Shown here one piece after another: positions 35,600-47,209 of a stretch of 64,000 bases of DNA (position 1 is its first letter; every line of letters begins with the position of its first letter). The translations under genes were made by a program, and so were the position numbers. This DNA comes from Spongospora subterranea f. sp. subterranea (taxonomy: Eukaryota > Endomyxa: Phytomyxea > Phytomyxea > Plasmodiophorida), in NCBI GenBank assembly GCA_049724395.1, contig JAUGWO010000038.1, positions 144,633 to 208,632 of the forward strand, in the 5' to 3' direction. Under the pieces are notes generated by a model that made no database searches, had not been told where the DNA came from, and was given only the letters and a program-made list of their open reading frames with translations.

Positions 35600-36917
35600 T
35601 TACAGACCCAGAGGCTGATACTTTTCGCATGGTTTCACTGGAACATACAGATGGAGTACCAAGATGTCTGATGAAACATCGTTAATTTCGACAACTCCTT
35701 GCCAGACAGCAATATATGTGGAATAATTACCACCGGGCCGATGCATTTCAAGACACTCTTGACGAGACATGCACCTCGGAGAGATGTGTGGGCGGAGGAT
35801 GATTAGCATCGATAGTTGAGTCAAATGAGATTTTACCATCAAGAAATCAACCTGATCAAGAGCATTGATTCCAGGAGCATGACAATCAAGGTTTGCACGT
35901 ACCAGAATATATCGCATCCAACTTGACTCATAGGCCACATCGTCGGTTCACCTCGGGTCATTCAAATGGTGTACTGACGATTACATGGCTGAAACCGACT
36001 GATTTCTCGTGACATAACTATGGCCTCGCAGCAACTAAACTCATCGGCGACATCGTAACTGGCGCCCCTTGCACTGTCACTGCTCATATCAGAGTTAGAT
36101 TTATCGTCATCGTGCTCACCAGGATTGAGGAGAGTTGACCTTGATCTCAGTAGCGAAATCGGGCGATGTTTTGATGGCCTCATTAAACTCCTTCACATTG
36201 GTGGTTGGAATTAATTGTCCAGGGCTGACCCTGCCAACAGCTACTCCATGTCCATTCCACACCTGGAACGAAGGTGGTACCTTGGTTGCATATAGAGAAA
36301 GTGAAACTGCGATCATATCAGCTCGCTTGTCGGATATCCAGCAAGTCCAGGTTCTGGTGGCGAATATCGCAATGCGCTCTGCGACTGTTGATGGAGACCA
36401 ATCGATTATTGGGGAGCCTAACGAGTTAATTAAAATATTGGTCGCAATACACTGTTTTGAATGATGTGAACTGACTTTTGAATGACGCTGAAATACGCTG
36501 CAGATGACGAAACGATGGCGCTGGCAAACTTGCAGCCACGAATCGATACGCAGATCAAGCGTCGAAAGTATCATATAGAAATCGATAAGGAGGAATTCCA
36601 GCGGTCCACCACAAGCGTGCGGTAGCATGCAGCTCAACAAGCTGATTCTGATGTCACGATCATGTCGTATAGAACTTCGAAATGTTATCAGAAATCATCG
36701 TGACAAGAGATACGGGTGTCAACATCATTCTTTGCAAGCTGAGATGAGTTTGGTTCCCGCTTGTCCCGTGTTCGAGAACGGCTTTCGCATTCTTGCAAAG
36801 AATCTTCCGTGCCTCGTTATTATCCACCCGAATCTGCTGATGGGACCTCAACGAACCTAATACTCGCATCTGTGGTTTGCCCTCTATGGCTGAGCGCGCT
36901 AAGAGCCGTTGGAACAT
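35600..36917 (-). CDS. Unrecognised multi-exon protein
   Basis: Three successive minus-strand frames look protein-like and could be exons of one gene: about 36917-36660 (MRVLGSLRSHQQIRVDNNEA), about 36480-36116 (ERIAIFATRTWTCWISDKRA, SFQVWNGHGVAVGRVSPGQL) with a plausible donor GTCAAC after TEIK, and about 36080-35600 (SCCEAIVMSREISRFQPCN, then ANLDCHAPGINALDQVDFL to KPCEKYQPLGL). I recognise no family and could not fix all splice sites. A shorter plus-strand frame at 36135-36464 overlaps but reads less like a protein. Confidence 0.4.
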
Positions 36918-37567
36918 TCCTCATTCGAAAACATTTTTCCCGTGGAATCATCCAATCGTCAGCGTATTGTCTCTTCCGTAAATGTAATCATATTGAATGG
37001 CGAGTAAGATATCATCTGTAGGCGCCTTGAATGGCACAGCAATTTTGTAAGGCCTAAAATGGCTTCCCTAATGAATGGGGACTTCCCTTCCCCGTCTCCG
37101 CTGCTGATTCATCACATTCTCCTTAGCAGCAAAGCAGGTACGATGCGGCAGAAGCTGAATTGTTGCTTTGGTCAACAATCGGCAGGTTTAATACGGTAGA
37201 CAAAAGTGCAGAGTTTCCCAATTCCGCCTGGCCGCTCTTCTCATCGAACGACTGCGATTAGCGGCGATAGATCTCTGGCAGGTCGCAATCGGGGGCAGAA
37301 ATGACGACTGAATTACCACCAACTTTGGACTGATCGGTTTTGTAAACAGGTATTACAGGGTGATAGTGCCAATGGGAATTAAGAAACTGTGCCGAGGACC
37401 GTGCACAGGATCCCTAGAAATGTCAGGTGCTCAATTCCATTTTATCTGCTATTCTTTCAAAACGGTCATCATATTGAAAACGTGTTCCAAAGGTCACAAC
37501 TTTGTGGGCCCGTATTGCCGTCGGTCGATGACCAAATTTGAGATATACACAATGTTTCGTAGATTCC
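36918..37567. other. Spacer 3' of the kinase gene
   Basis: No gene is recognised here. It should hold the kinase 3' UTR. Confidence 0.3.
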
Positions 37568-39195
37568 TTATTTCATATCGATTCTCTTAGTTTTTTGGTG
37601 CCCGATGTTTGGAACAGAGAATTGCTTGGGGATGGATACCGATTGCGGACGCAAACCCAGAATTGGGAAGGCGAGAATCTCGCCGGCAGTCGGACGCAGG
37701 GTCGGGTCCATGGACAACATCGACGATAGCAGGGACCGCATGTCGTCATGAACCGGAATCGATTCCGGGAAAAACGGCCCAAATCCTGAAATCAATCAGA
37801 ATAAACATCCGTTTTTGTTTTCGAAAAGTGTTTTGTGGAATCGAGCGAGAAATTTCGTTAGAGAGAAGGAAAGTCAGTTGAATTTGTGAAATTGGGTTTC
37901 GATGGAAAGGAACAGAACTCTGAGAACATTTTCACTGGAGATGAAATGGGCTGGGGTGGTATACCTGATTTTGTGATGGGTTGAAATCCAGCCAGGATCC
38001 GGCGCTGCAGCGTTCCACCCAGATCGGAATGAGGGACGCCGCTCGGGTTGAACGCGCTGTACCCGAACAGCATGATGAACAGCACCAGGCCCAATGCCCT
38101 TAACACAAAAGAGCCCCCAAACCAAAATCAGGATCATCATGATATCGATTGCCCTCATTTTTGAGAGTTAGAAAAAAACACGTCAAGAAAACAATGGAGG
38201 AGACGGTGTGGAGAAAAATACAAAAAATACACTGTGTGAGCGGATTGGTAGGAAATCAGCAAACGCTTGGCAAACAACTAAAGCTAAGTGTGGGATCTGA
38301 CCAAATATCGGTCTGGAAGTTGACTTCGGGGCGTCGGACTGCTTCGGGCGCCAGAAACTCCAAAGAGCATTGTGTGGCGATCTGGTGGCAGTCGGGTCGG
38401 GCGATTTGAGCGGCGCCAAAGTCGATCAGTTTGACCTTCATGGTCGACCCGTTGACCATGATGTTGGACGGTTTCAAATCGCCATGGATAATCATCTTAC
38501 TGTGCATGAACTCGACAGCCCCAACCTGAGTTGGCGTTTGATAAAGAGTTGTTCCAGCAATCAACGTGAGCAACGAAACAGAAACAATTCCACTTGAAAT
38601 TGTGCAAAAAATCATGTTGAACTGAACAGCTGTTTTACGATTTGAGTGAATATTTTGATGGTAATGAGTAATGGAAGACGGCCTGAATACGTCTCGATTA
38701 AGTCGATGAGATCGCCGCCCTGGCAGCGTTCCAGGACCAGATACGTCCAGCGTTGTGTCCTATACACATCCAGTAGTTTGACCACGGACGGGTGGGAGCA
38801 CAGTCGAAGGACGGCCTCCTCATCATCTTTTGACGCGTACGCCGACACGCACTTGACGGCGACCTGTTCACCCGTCAGCCTGTGACGCCCGCGCCTGACG
38901 ATACTCATGGACGCGTCATTGTCGATTCGCTCGAACAGGTCGTAGGTCAGGAAGATGTCTCGGCATCGGGCGGGATCGGTTAACCCTGGCCTGGCTGCAA
39001 ATACACCGCTGACCCAGACCCAGGCAACCAACGCCAACTGCCCTAGACGCGCGCATGCCGAGATTCTGCCACGAAGGTTTCAGTGCCGAAATTATTCGCG
39101 GTTCGACAACCACATTATTTTTTTGTGTTGTCAGAAATACAATGGCGCTAATGGTTACCTTGGCTGTTGCTGTTCATATGGAGCGATATGCCCAT
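37568..39195 (-). CDS. Ser/Thr protein kinase with probable signal peptide and HGD catalytic loop
   Basis: Five exons fit by frame and GT-AG sites: 39195-39159, 39042-38639, 38525-38302, 38098-37965 and 37785-37568. The first exon, starting at 39195 or 39177, is inferred. It gives a leader MNSNSQGQLALVAWVWVSG VFAARP that looks like a signal peptide. The kinase core has VAVKCV (ATP-binding Lys), LVLERCQGGDLIDLI (hinge), HGDLKPSN (catalytic loop), DFGAA, APEA, DIWALGLVLFIMLFG and a final DPTLRPT. It resembles CAMK-type kinases. The usual HRD is HGD, so the Arg that coordinates a phosphorylated activation loop is missing, while the catalytic Asp, Lys and Asn remain. This suggests an active but differently regulated kinase. 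If the leader is real, the protein enters the secretory pathway. Confidence 0.8.
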
Positions 39196-40279
39196 TTAAT
39201 GAATAATCGGCGGATTTCGATCGGACAGGGAGATTTCTTGACCCTTTCATCTGTACGGTGATGATGATATTGGGTTCCAGGGTCTTGGCGTTCATCGCTG
39301 CTCCAAATCGCAATTTCAGACCGCAATCATTGCGATGGCGAGACTCAGTTTAATTACTGTGCGAACCCTTCTTCTCAAACCTTGAGGATTACGGGCGGTT
39401 CTGGAGCGTTCCAGATACAACCAACCACCTTAGATCTTATTTTCATCATCAATGGGGTGCTTGAACTTTTAAAAAAATCAATTGTTGTTTACGTCGTTCA
39501 AAACGTACGATTGTTGGCCACATCCCCGTCTCTTTTTCCTTGGATCACACATCCGAATGAAGAAACCACCCAAATTCTCAATGATCCAGTGACTTTCTGT
39601 CTAAGGTTGACGGCGTCGTCGAGAACATCAGAGCAGATTAGCCAATTGGATACCGACTGGAAATAGGACAAATGTGATCCGGTATCAGATAATTAAAGGG
39701 GATCTCAGACAGCACATTACAAAAGGGAATGAACTGGATTGGGTGTCGATATCGGTACTTTGCTAGATGGAAGTGTTATCAGCCTCTGGATGTCTTCTCC
39801 TGGTTCAAAAGGGATGTCGTGTTAATCGGGCTATCAACCATCTACATTACGTGTGTTGAACCCGTTGGCAGAACACAAACCTGGCTTTGCGAATGATCAT
39901 GCACATCGCTTATACATTGCTAATCTGGCTAATTGAGTTTGGTAGACTGGAATTATTTTAAGGGGACGGCAACGGGACGTTGAAAACTGGCCAGTACAGC
40001 TCATGGACAGAGAGTCACGAATTGACCCACAACTGAAGGTTTCTAATTCTAAAACGTCTCGTTCAATCGCGCACTGTAAATCGTGAAGTCAACCAGTAAT
40101 AAGATGAATCAAAGAATCCACAAGACGCAGATGATGAAACTACAAATCAACGACAATTGCGAAGACGAATAGCAGAATTAGCTATAACAAACGCGAAAAC
40201 GCGTGTGAGATTGATTGTGATAAATACGGATCCCATTATGTATATGTGTTTGAACTGGTCATGAAATTCCACAGTCTTC
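39196..40279. other. Spacer between the kinase and the secreted Gln/Tyr-rich gene
   Basis: No gene is recognised. A plus-strand frame at 39382-39666 has no motif. The kinase promoter should lie in the first part. Confidence 0.3.
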
Positions 40280-40622
40280 TCACCAGTTTCCTCCATGATT
40301 ATATTGCTGATGACGCCCTGACCGATCGTATTGATTCCACTCCTCTTCCTCCTGGTACTCACCGTATTGAGCTTGCCCATCGTCGCCGTATTGCCCATGC
40401 TGTTGCCATTGCCTATGGCTCTGGGCATTCGCCTAACAAAAAAAATGAGTGTCGAATCGTATAGCGATTGATGTTTTGTCCAATAAACAATCGATGCGTT
40501 TGTCGCCAAAAAAACCCAGATTTTCGACAAAAATCAAACAACAAAGCGATAATATAAATTACAAGACATATAACGCAAGTAAATAGTACACAGATTGGGG
40601 TGTAATGTTGGCGATAATCCAT
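40280..40622 (-). CDS. Small secreted Gln/Tyr-rich protein (70 aa)
   Basis: Two exons, 40622-40563 (20 codons) and 40432-40280 (50 codons plus stop), join in phase 0 across an intron that starts GTAATTT and ends TTGTTAG. The product starts MDYRQHYTPICVLFTCVICL and continues ANAQSHRQWQQHG: a textbook signal peptide with an ANA/Q cleavage site placed at the splice junction. The mature part of about 47 residues is rich in Gln, Tyr, Gly and acidic residues (QYGDDGQAQYGEYQEEEEW, HQQYNHGGNW). It has no Cys after the signal. The function is unknown; composition suggests a disordered secreted peptide, wall or matrix component. The ATG is only 22 bp beyond the stop of the zinc-ribbon gene. Confidence 0.7.
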
Positions 40623-40644
40623 TGGGTGAAAAGCGAAATATCTG

Positions 40645-41525
40645 TTAAACCTGTTTGGCGGCTCGTTTGCGTTTCTTGGCGATATAGAGCAGTTCACGGT
40701 AGGCCTGCTTGCAGAGTGAACAACGAGTGGGGTCGTTGGTGAACCCTTTGGACCGCAGCGCCTCCTGCTCAGCGACGCTGAACACGAAACCCGAGCTGCA
40801 ATCCCGACAGGTCAGGCGACGCTCCGCTAATAAATCCGCCTTGGGAATGTCTTCGCTGCTGGAACTTTCCTCGTCCGACGACGATGAGCTCGACGACGAC
40901 GACGAACTTTCATCATCGCCGTTTTCGGACGACGATGACGAACCCGATTCTGAGGAATCCTCACTGGATGACGACGAGCTGTTTTTTGATGAGGAATCGG
41001 AGGCCCGATCATTCCTCTCTGAAGAGTTCGACGACGACGACGATCCGTCATCCTCAGATGTGGATGAATCAGACGAAGACTCATTCTCGGCGGATGAAAT
41101 TTCGCATGTGATTGGTTTGGCAGGTTTCACCGAAACTGGTTTGGTGGTTGCCGCGACTTGTGGTCTCGAACTGCGTTGATCATCATCGTCAACATTGCTG
41201 TCGCTTTCCGAGCCCGATCCGCTTCGACTCAGCTTGAACTTGACGGATTCCGAATGATCGTCGCCCGAGTCGTCGCTATTACCAGCTTCACTGCTATCGC
41301 TTTCTTCACTAGAATCATCATCATCGTCGTCCTCGCTATCACTTTCCTCGCTATCGTCTTTCATAACCGGGATAGTTTTCGATTTCTTCTGAACTTTCTC
41401 ATCCCGCAATTTCTCGATGGTTTTGGACATTTTTGCTATAGCAGCAAAGCGTTTAACATTCATATGTTTGCGAAATTAACAACTTGAGTATTACCAGATT
41501 TTATTTTCGAGCTCGACGATTTCAT
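40645..41525 (-). CDS. Acidic Ser/Asp-rich protein with C-terminal zinc ribbon (zf-trcl type)
   Basis: Two exons: 41525-41495 (MKSSSSKIKS) and 41435-40645, with a GTAATA to CTATAG intron in phase 1. The joined start reads SAKMSKTIEKLRDEKVQKK. The middle (about residues 30-210) is low-complexity Ser/Asp/Glu, like nucleolar or chromatin chaperone tails and a likely casein kinase 2 target. The C-terminus has LTCRDCSSGFVFSVAEQ, then GFTNDPTRCSLCKQAYREL and a basic end KKRKRAAK. That is the CxxC...EQ...P.RCxxC pattern of the probable zinc-ribbon domain PF13451. A nuclear or nucleolar location is inferred from the acidic and basic stretches. Confidence 0.8.
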
Positions 41526-41701
41526 GATAGCGGCAGCAACAGACTTCGATTCTAAAAACCAACTCTGTCAGAAAAACCACCATAACCAGATCGACTTCGA
41601 CCGACCGCACTGATTTTTTTGTCGTTTCGCTGATGGCTCTTTGATTTTTGATTCAACATCGGTTGCCTTGGTGCCTGAAGAAAAACCCAAACAAAATCAA
41701 G

Positions 41702-41899
41702 TCAGCGTTGCATATGTTTGAGGCAGTGAATATTGAAACCCTTATTGGCGGTGCGTTTCAGAGCCGTTTGAGCTTTAGCGTCGCGTTGGCGTTTCTCCCG
41801 CGTTCCCATAATTGAGCACCGAAGCTGATGGCGCTCTCGAATCGCAGCAAGTTTTAGGGCCTCGTCTCGGACTCCGTCACGGACTCCGTGCATCAGCAA
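41702..41899 (-). CDS. Small basic protein or terminal exon, unrecognised
   Basis: A minus-strand frame ends at 41702-41704. It reads MHGVRDGVRDEALKLAAIRE then MGTREKRQRDAKAQTALKRT and GFNIHCLKHMQR. It is rich in Lys and Arg and may be the last exon of a nuclear or ribosome-related protein. No family is recognised and no upstream exon was placed. Confidence 0.35.
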   Translation of the reverse strand: MLMHGVRDGVRDEALKLAAIRERHQLRCSIMGTREKRQRDAKAQTALKRTANKGFNIHCLKHMQR

Positions 41900-42269
41900 T
41901 ACTTTTGCACAATTTTTGCGGAGTATAACCGGAGCGCTGCCAACACCAATTATTTGGTCTCAAATGATTCAATGCTCTAATAATCACCTGGCCCTCCATC
42001 GATCGGGCTTTTCAATAACGAAATGAACTTCACCATATTTTGAGATTTCCTCTGATAGACCTGGTCAGATTCCACAAAATCAACGTTTGGTTCTTTTCAA
42101 TGCTGAAAACTCAGTAGTTTATGAAATACCAATACGCCTTCAAATATCAGAGACTCGATATTGCATGAATGGTCAAATAAAGAGAAACGTGGTGAAGATG
42201 GGACATATATGAGGCAATTGGGTTTAATCGGTTTCCAACGCAACGACGTCGATGATCAAGCAACGAAGC

Positions 42270-42539
42270 TCAAACGAAGTAAAAGTCAATAAATTTGTTG
42301 AGGCCGTTCTCGGAAATATAATGTCGCGTGTACATCGCTCGAAGCCGATTCATGACGCCCTCGTAGTCGGCGTTCGGATCCCTCGGCAAGCGCCAGGGCC
42401 GATGCGGGACCCTTAAGCGGCAAATCGGGGCCTATGTGGCGCCATCATTGTCGGCTCATCAGGGTCAGATTCAAATCGCAGGTTTGTGGACGACCTTAAC
42501 GTGTCGAGCCACGACTCCTGATCCACATACACTGGTCAT
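42270..42539 (-). CDS. Small two-exon protein (68 aa), unrecognised
   Basis: Exons 42539-42495 (MTSVCGSGVVARHVK) and 42431-42270 join in phase 0 across a GTCGTC to CACATAG intron of 63 bp. The product continues APICRLRVPHRPWRLPRDPN, then ADYEGVMNRLRAMYTRHYIS and ends KFIDFYFV. Basic residues near the N-terminus and small size suggest a mitochondrial or ribosome-associated protein, but I recognise no family. The flanks (41900-42269 and 42540-43140) hold nothing I can support. Confidence 0.5.
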
Positions 42540-43308
42540 GGGACGTAATTCGTAAACGCCGGTTACTGAACAATCGGCGATGGCAGGACAACCCTGGCGC
42601 TTGCGAAGGCCAACGAAACGACTAAGAGACTACAACGAGAAAAATCATTCAAGCCCATTGCTACTTGAAAACACATGAAAAATTGGATCGCGTGAAAAAA
42701 GCCAAAAATTGACATTTGATTTCATCACAGGAGTACGATTTTATTGAGAGATATGATGAAGTATAACGCATGCATATCAACATCAGAAGGCAGGGACAGG
42801 ATATTCCCTGGGACGCGTGTTTTACAAAACGGGAGCGCCCAACGAACTCTTGACATATCACATTGATTCATAATATCGGGTCCCAATAAACAGACAATTG
42901 ACGATTGCACGACATGGCATTGATTTGAAATGGGTTAACCTTGCAACCTCAGTCGGGAGTCGGGACGACATTCTACTGTCATCACAACCTCTGATGTCGT
43001 GTATCTATGTAACTTACTTATCATTTTGTGAGACTAATAAACCTGGATTGATCTAAAAATCAGGCTTGGCAAACAGCGCTCATCCGTTTTTGGATTGCAG
43101 ACTCGCTACGTCAGAGGCGACATAAAAGGATTTGCGGCGATTTGTTTTTTATGCAGCATAGTGTAGTCAGAGGGATACGCCGTTCGCTCAACAGTGGTGT
43201 CGAATTCCGAAATTACATGTCTGTCGACGAAAACGGCATTGAAAAAATAGAACGAGCCACGAATGCTAAGGTTCGGACGAGCCGACACTTGTGGCCTGGT
43301 AATGCCCA

Positions 43309-43392
43309 ACGACGTTACTCAGTCTTGAATCTGGCTGGGTTATCGGCCGACAACCCAGCGACGTTACTCAGTCTCAACTTGGCTGGGAATGG
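43309..43392. repeat. Imperfect 49-bp tandem repeat
   Basis: GACGTTACTCAGTCT followed by TGGCTGGG occurs at 43311 and again 49 bases later at 43360. It lies in a plus-strand open frame (43142-43408) that I do not consider a proven gene. Confidence 0.6.
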
Positions 43393-44009
43393 CCCAACGA
43401 CACACTAAAACATTGCCTCGTGGTAACGTTGACTGCCAAGAAAGGCCGCGACAATCTGATGATCTTCGAAATGACGAAAACAGAATTGCCAATCCAATTG
43501 GTAACCGACTTCTTGCAGCTCAAGCATTGAGTTTATAAGGATCCTCCGGTTTCCTGGTCGGGCGTCAGTTATTTGTTGTGGAATAAGATTCTATGCAGAA
43601 TCAGTATCAGATCGCGTTCGTGTTTCTGCCAATGATGATGTGCCTGAGGACACAAGGTATGTGGATTTGAAGAATCTTCGTCCCAGTAAATGACTGTTTC
43701 CGGATTTAGGAGCATTAGATCAACTACAACAGGATAGATTTTGTACCTCCAATGACGCGACCGCACACTCGGAAACAAATGGAGTTCTCGAGCACATAGA
43801 AGATGGAGTTGCGTTGAATAATCGAATCAATGATTATGCATCCAGACAACAAAAACTGCAATTCCTAGTGACCGGGATTTGTGTTGCAATCTACATACAT
43901 GGTTTAAGCCCAACGATTAGTAGCCTCAAAGATATCGTTTCGTACATTATGTCTTTACTATTGAGGAGGAAATTCTTGGAGTACCGTTGTTGAAATGTAC
44001 TAAATTATT

Positions 44010-44460
44010 ATGGGAGTTACACTGCAGCGATTAAGCCACGTGTTTTCTGCTGGGTGGCTTAAAAAATGGAATACAATAAACCTAAACAAACCCGTCTTTG
44101 ACGAGGAAACCTGGGTCAACGCCAGACTTTACTGCTTTCCGTTATTGTCGCCAATCTTTGCAATCACCCAGTCACACCGGATACAAATCACAAAGATGTA
44201 ATATCTTGGCGATACCTATGGCCATGAACGGAAGTGACAGTGATGACACAATGGACGCGATCCTGGACCAGCAAATGTCGGTTTTGATCGCGGAGCAAGT
44301 GCAGTGGCGAATCCAACTGCCTTTTTCGACGAATTTGAAGAAATGGCTATTGAAGGCAAAAAATGGAATCTTAGCATACAACAAAATAGAAGTTGCGGAG
44401 CAGCTTAATAAAAAAGTAAAGAAAGATTTTGAAAAAAAAAGGGTCACATCAATTTCATAA
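44010..44460 (+). pseudogene. Second PIF/Harbinger-like N-terminal relic
   Basis: The plus strand reads ILAIPMAMNGSDSDDTMDAI and LDQQMSVLIA, then in another frame PTAFFDEFEEMAIEGKKW. This matches the N-terminal part of the relic at 20190-20380. The catalytic part is absent. It shows the element family was multicopy. Confidence 0.65.
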
Positions 44461-45477
44461 AATTAAACCAACAATCATCATAGATATAGCGAGGGACAAA
44501 TCGAAGATATTGGCTCCGTATCTGGACTCTATACACCCAAAACCCATCTGATTCGTTACCCGTTTTGATTACAAATCTCTAACGAGCATGACTAGTACAG
44601 CCGCGTAAACAACGCTCGCCTTCCGTGGGAGAATGGTGCCGAAATAGTATCCAATAGCAGCCGAGCGAATCGGAACGTCGAAAATTTCTTAGAAATTATG
44701 GATTGATGAGTCAAACGTCGCCCAAACGGCAAAGTTTTTGGTCGACGCCATGTGCGGAACGCACTTTCGGCATGTGCTGTGAGGCTCTGACTTGTCTATA
44801 AATGGCATGACGGCAACACGGATCACGTAATAAGGTCGGAGTGTTTTTACTCAACCCCCAATGGATTTCCTATGTATTGCGGCGACAATCGATGTTTGAC
44901 ATTCGTCCAAATTTCTTTCGTGGATTGTATCGGTTCCAGGGACGATGGCCATAGTCATCACCACCGAACGCGCAATTGGGACGAAAACCGTCCGATGACA
45001 AGACTTTTCTCGGGGTTGGGGATGGCGCTTTTCGTTCCTCATGTCTGAAAACATGAATTTGATGGTTTTTTTACATTCAGTGCGAGTTGGAGCCTAACCG
45101 GGCCCCAACAGAAGCAGACAGAGTCTTTCAAAATTCCCCGAAGTGATCCCACCATCAGTTGAAATGAGACATCAATTTGTCGTTTCTCGTTTGATGAGAA
45201 CCACGAATACAACATGATAAAAAATAATCCTATTTATAGGGTTCATAGATGAATGGAAACCGCTTCCAGGGGAGGAGTTCAGTGCCCAAGTCATAGAGAG
45301 TTAAACTGACCAAGGCGATTGTTCTGGCAAGAGTTCAGTGATACTTGAAACAAGTGAACCTGTACTCCGGTACCATTTCTGAGTGATGCCAATGTCACCA
45401 TGGCGGCAATATATCGTGAGACATGTCTAGCGGTGGAGGGAGGCCCCTCCTTTCGATACCGAGTGCTCTTTTGAAAT
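44461..45477. other. Spacer upstream of the glycosyltransferase gene
   Basis: No gene is recognised. The last part should contain the promoter of the gene starting at 45478. Confidence 0.3.
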
Positions 45478-47209
45478 ATGAGGTTGACGACTTTCTCATT
45501 TAGACGCTTTGGTTTGCTGAGCCGATTTCAGTTGGCGAGTACTCTCTTTCTGCTTGTATTCCTAACAGTAGTCCTTCAAAATCGCAACAGTGACAATGCG
45601 TTGTTCGATTCTGGCCATGGCCCGCCCATGTTCTACACCGACACAATGCACACCGTTACCGACGTTGCTGACCAGGAAACAGTTGACGATGGCCGACCGC
45701 GCCGTCTTCTCACCATAACTGTGGATGACTCGTCGATGTTCCTCCCGGATGTATCCATTTTCATCCATATTTACATGCCGGCTGGGATTCAATGGCGCTA
45801 CATATCCTATCGAACGCAGGATTTGGCATCTCTTCGGCTCGATACTGATGTCCTGATGGTGACAGCGTCAGAAAAACTTTCTCGAGATTCTTGCTAATTT
45901 GGAATTATTTTGTTTGTCTGTTTGTCTTGTAACTGTTTTCAGGGCCACCTAGGTTTAATGATTGAATTTGTTAACATCATGAGGTCTCCGACCGTGGATG
46001 TAGAGTTTCATTAAATTTCGTGCTTGATTACAGCTATGTTCGTCTCATTTGTAGATATTTTTGAAGCGCTTGATTTAACATGGGAAATTTTGTTGTGAAA
46101 AGAATTCTTAATCTGCAACCGTGCTTTCAAAGCTTGTTATTAACTAACACTTCTCAGATTTCCAGACCAAAATGGACCAGTCGCCACATGGGCACAATCC
46201 CATCGCCAGCGTACTGGGATGTCCACTGGATTGATGTTAATGTGTGATGAAGGCCGGGCATCATGGAACCCGCGCTTTCAACAGCTTCGACTACGTCATG
46301 CGCCACTATTACAAGGATGCTCCTGGACTGCGCGCGCTGGGCAATCTGACATGCGGAACGGGGCCAGTTTGGGCGCCCGAACCAAAGCGCCGGTTTACGG
46401 TGGACCGGAATGGCCATCCGTGGCTTGGCGTGCACTGGATTATGCTTCAGGGCCTGAAGTACAATCTTGATGCCAACCATGGTCCTGGGTCGTATTGGCC
46501 ATCGTCAATGCGAGGCCGCACTTGTGGTTGGATCGGATCATTGCGAGCTGACCGAAAGGTTTTTGGTTTTGATGTCCCGTTGCGTTTCTCGATTTTCCTG
46601 TTAGCTTTGATTCGACACGAGGACTCAAGTTATGGTTATTCAACCGCTTTTCTATTCCATAATTGTTTCCAGTTGTTCTACTGTTATCAATTTAAAGTTG
46701 TGGATGTTTATGTATATTGGGAAAGCGGTCTGATTTATACACGAGTTTCTTCGCAATTTGTTTTCTTACATCTATATCAGGAAATGCTTGAAACAATGTC
46801 GGCAATCTTTCCAGACTGCTACCTTCACGTAGAGAAGGACTTCATGGGGCCAATGAATCCTCGAGTCTACGCCGAACTTCTGGACGACATAATATTTGGT
46901 CTCAGTCCGATTGGCTTTAACGCAGAAACGCATCGAATGGCGGAGATAATGGATCATGGCGCAATTCCAGCCATGCTAGCTGCAGAATATCTGTGGGCGC
47001 CGTACCAACCCGTGCCCGGGGTGATAGCCGACGACTGGGCGGCCGTGGCTGACGCAATGCTGACACTTCGAAACGGACCGGCCATTAACCTACTTCGATT
47101 ACAGGAGCGGGTTGTCAAATGGAACGAAAAATATCGATCTTGTGTCACTAATGACCTCAAAATTATTCTTGATCATGCCATGCAAACCGACGCAACTTCA
47201 ATAAGATAA
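45478..47209 (+). CDS. Exostosin/RXYLT1-like type II membrane glycosyltransferase
   Basis: The start at 45478 gives a short basic N-terminus and a signal anchor (LASTLFLLVFLTVVLQ), typical of Golgi glycosyltransferases, then a stem region. Exon 1 ends near 45860 (site not fixed). The catalytic part begins after an acceptor near 46158 with GLMLMCDEG, then FNSFDYVMRHYYKD, and SSMRGRTCGWIGSLRADRK. An intron from 46559 to 46780 joins this to EMLETMSAIFPDC. The end has IIFGLSPIGFNAETHRMAEI and MDHGAIPAML, matching the SP.G...E..R..E....G.IPV signature of exostosin-like GT47 and RXYLT1-type enzymes. A one-base frame change lies near 46245-46260 between MCDEG and GHHGTRAFN. The stop is at 47207-47209. 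Confidence 0.7.

Noticed and set aside
40709-41179. Plus-strand Asp/Ser-rich frame
   Set aside because: It is the antisense of the Ser/Asp-rich zinc-ribbon gene. Only the minus strand has the zinc ribbon, a splice-consistent start and coding logic.
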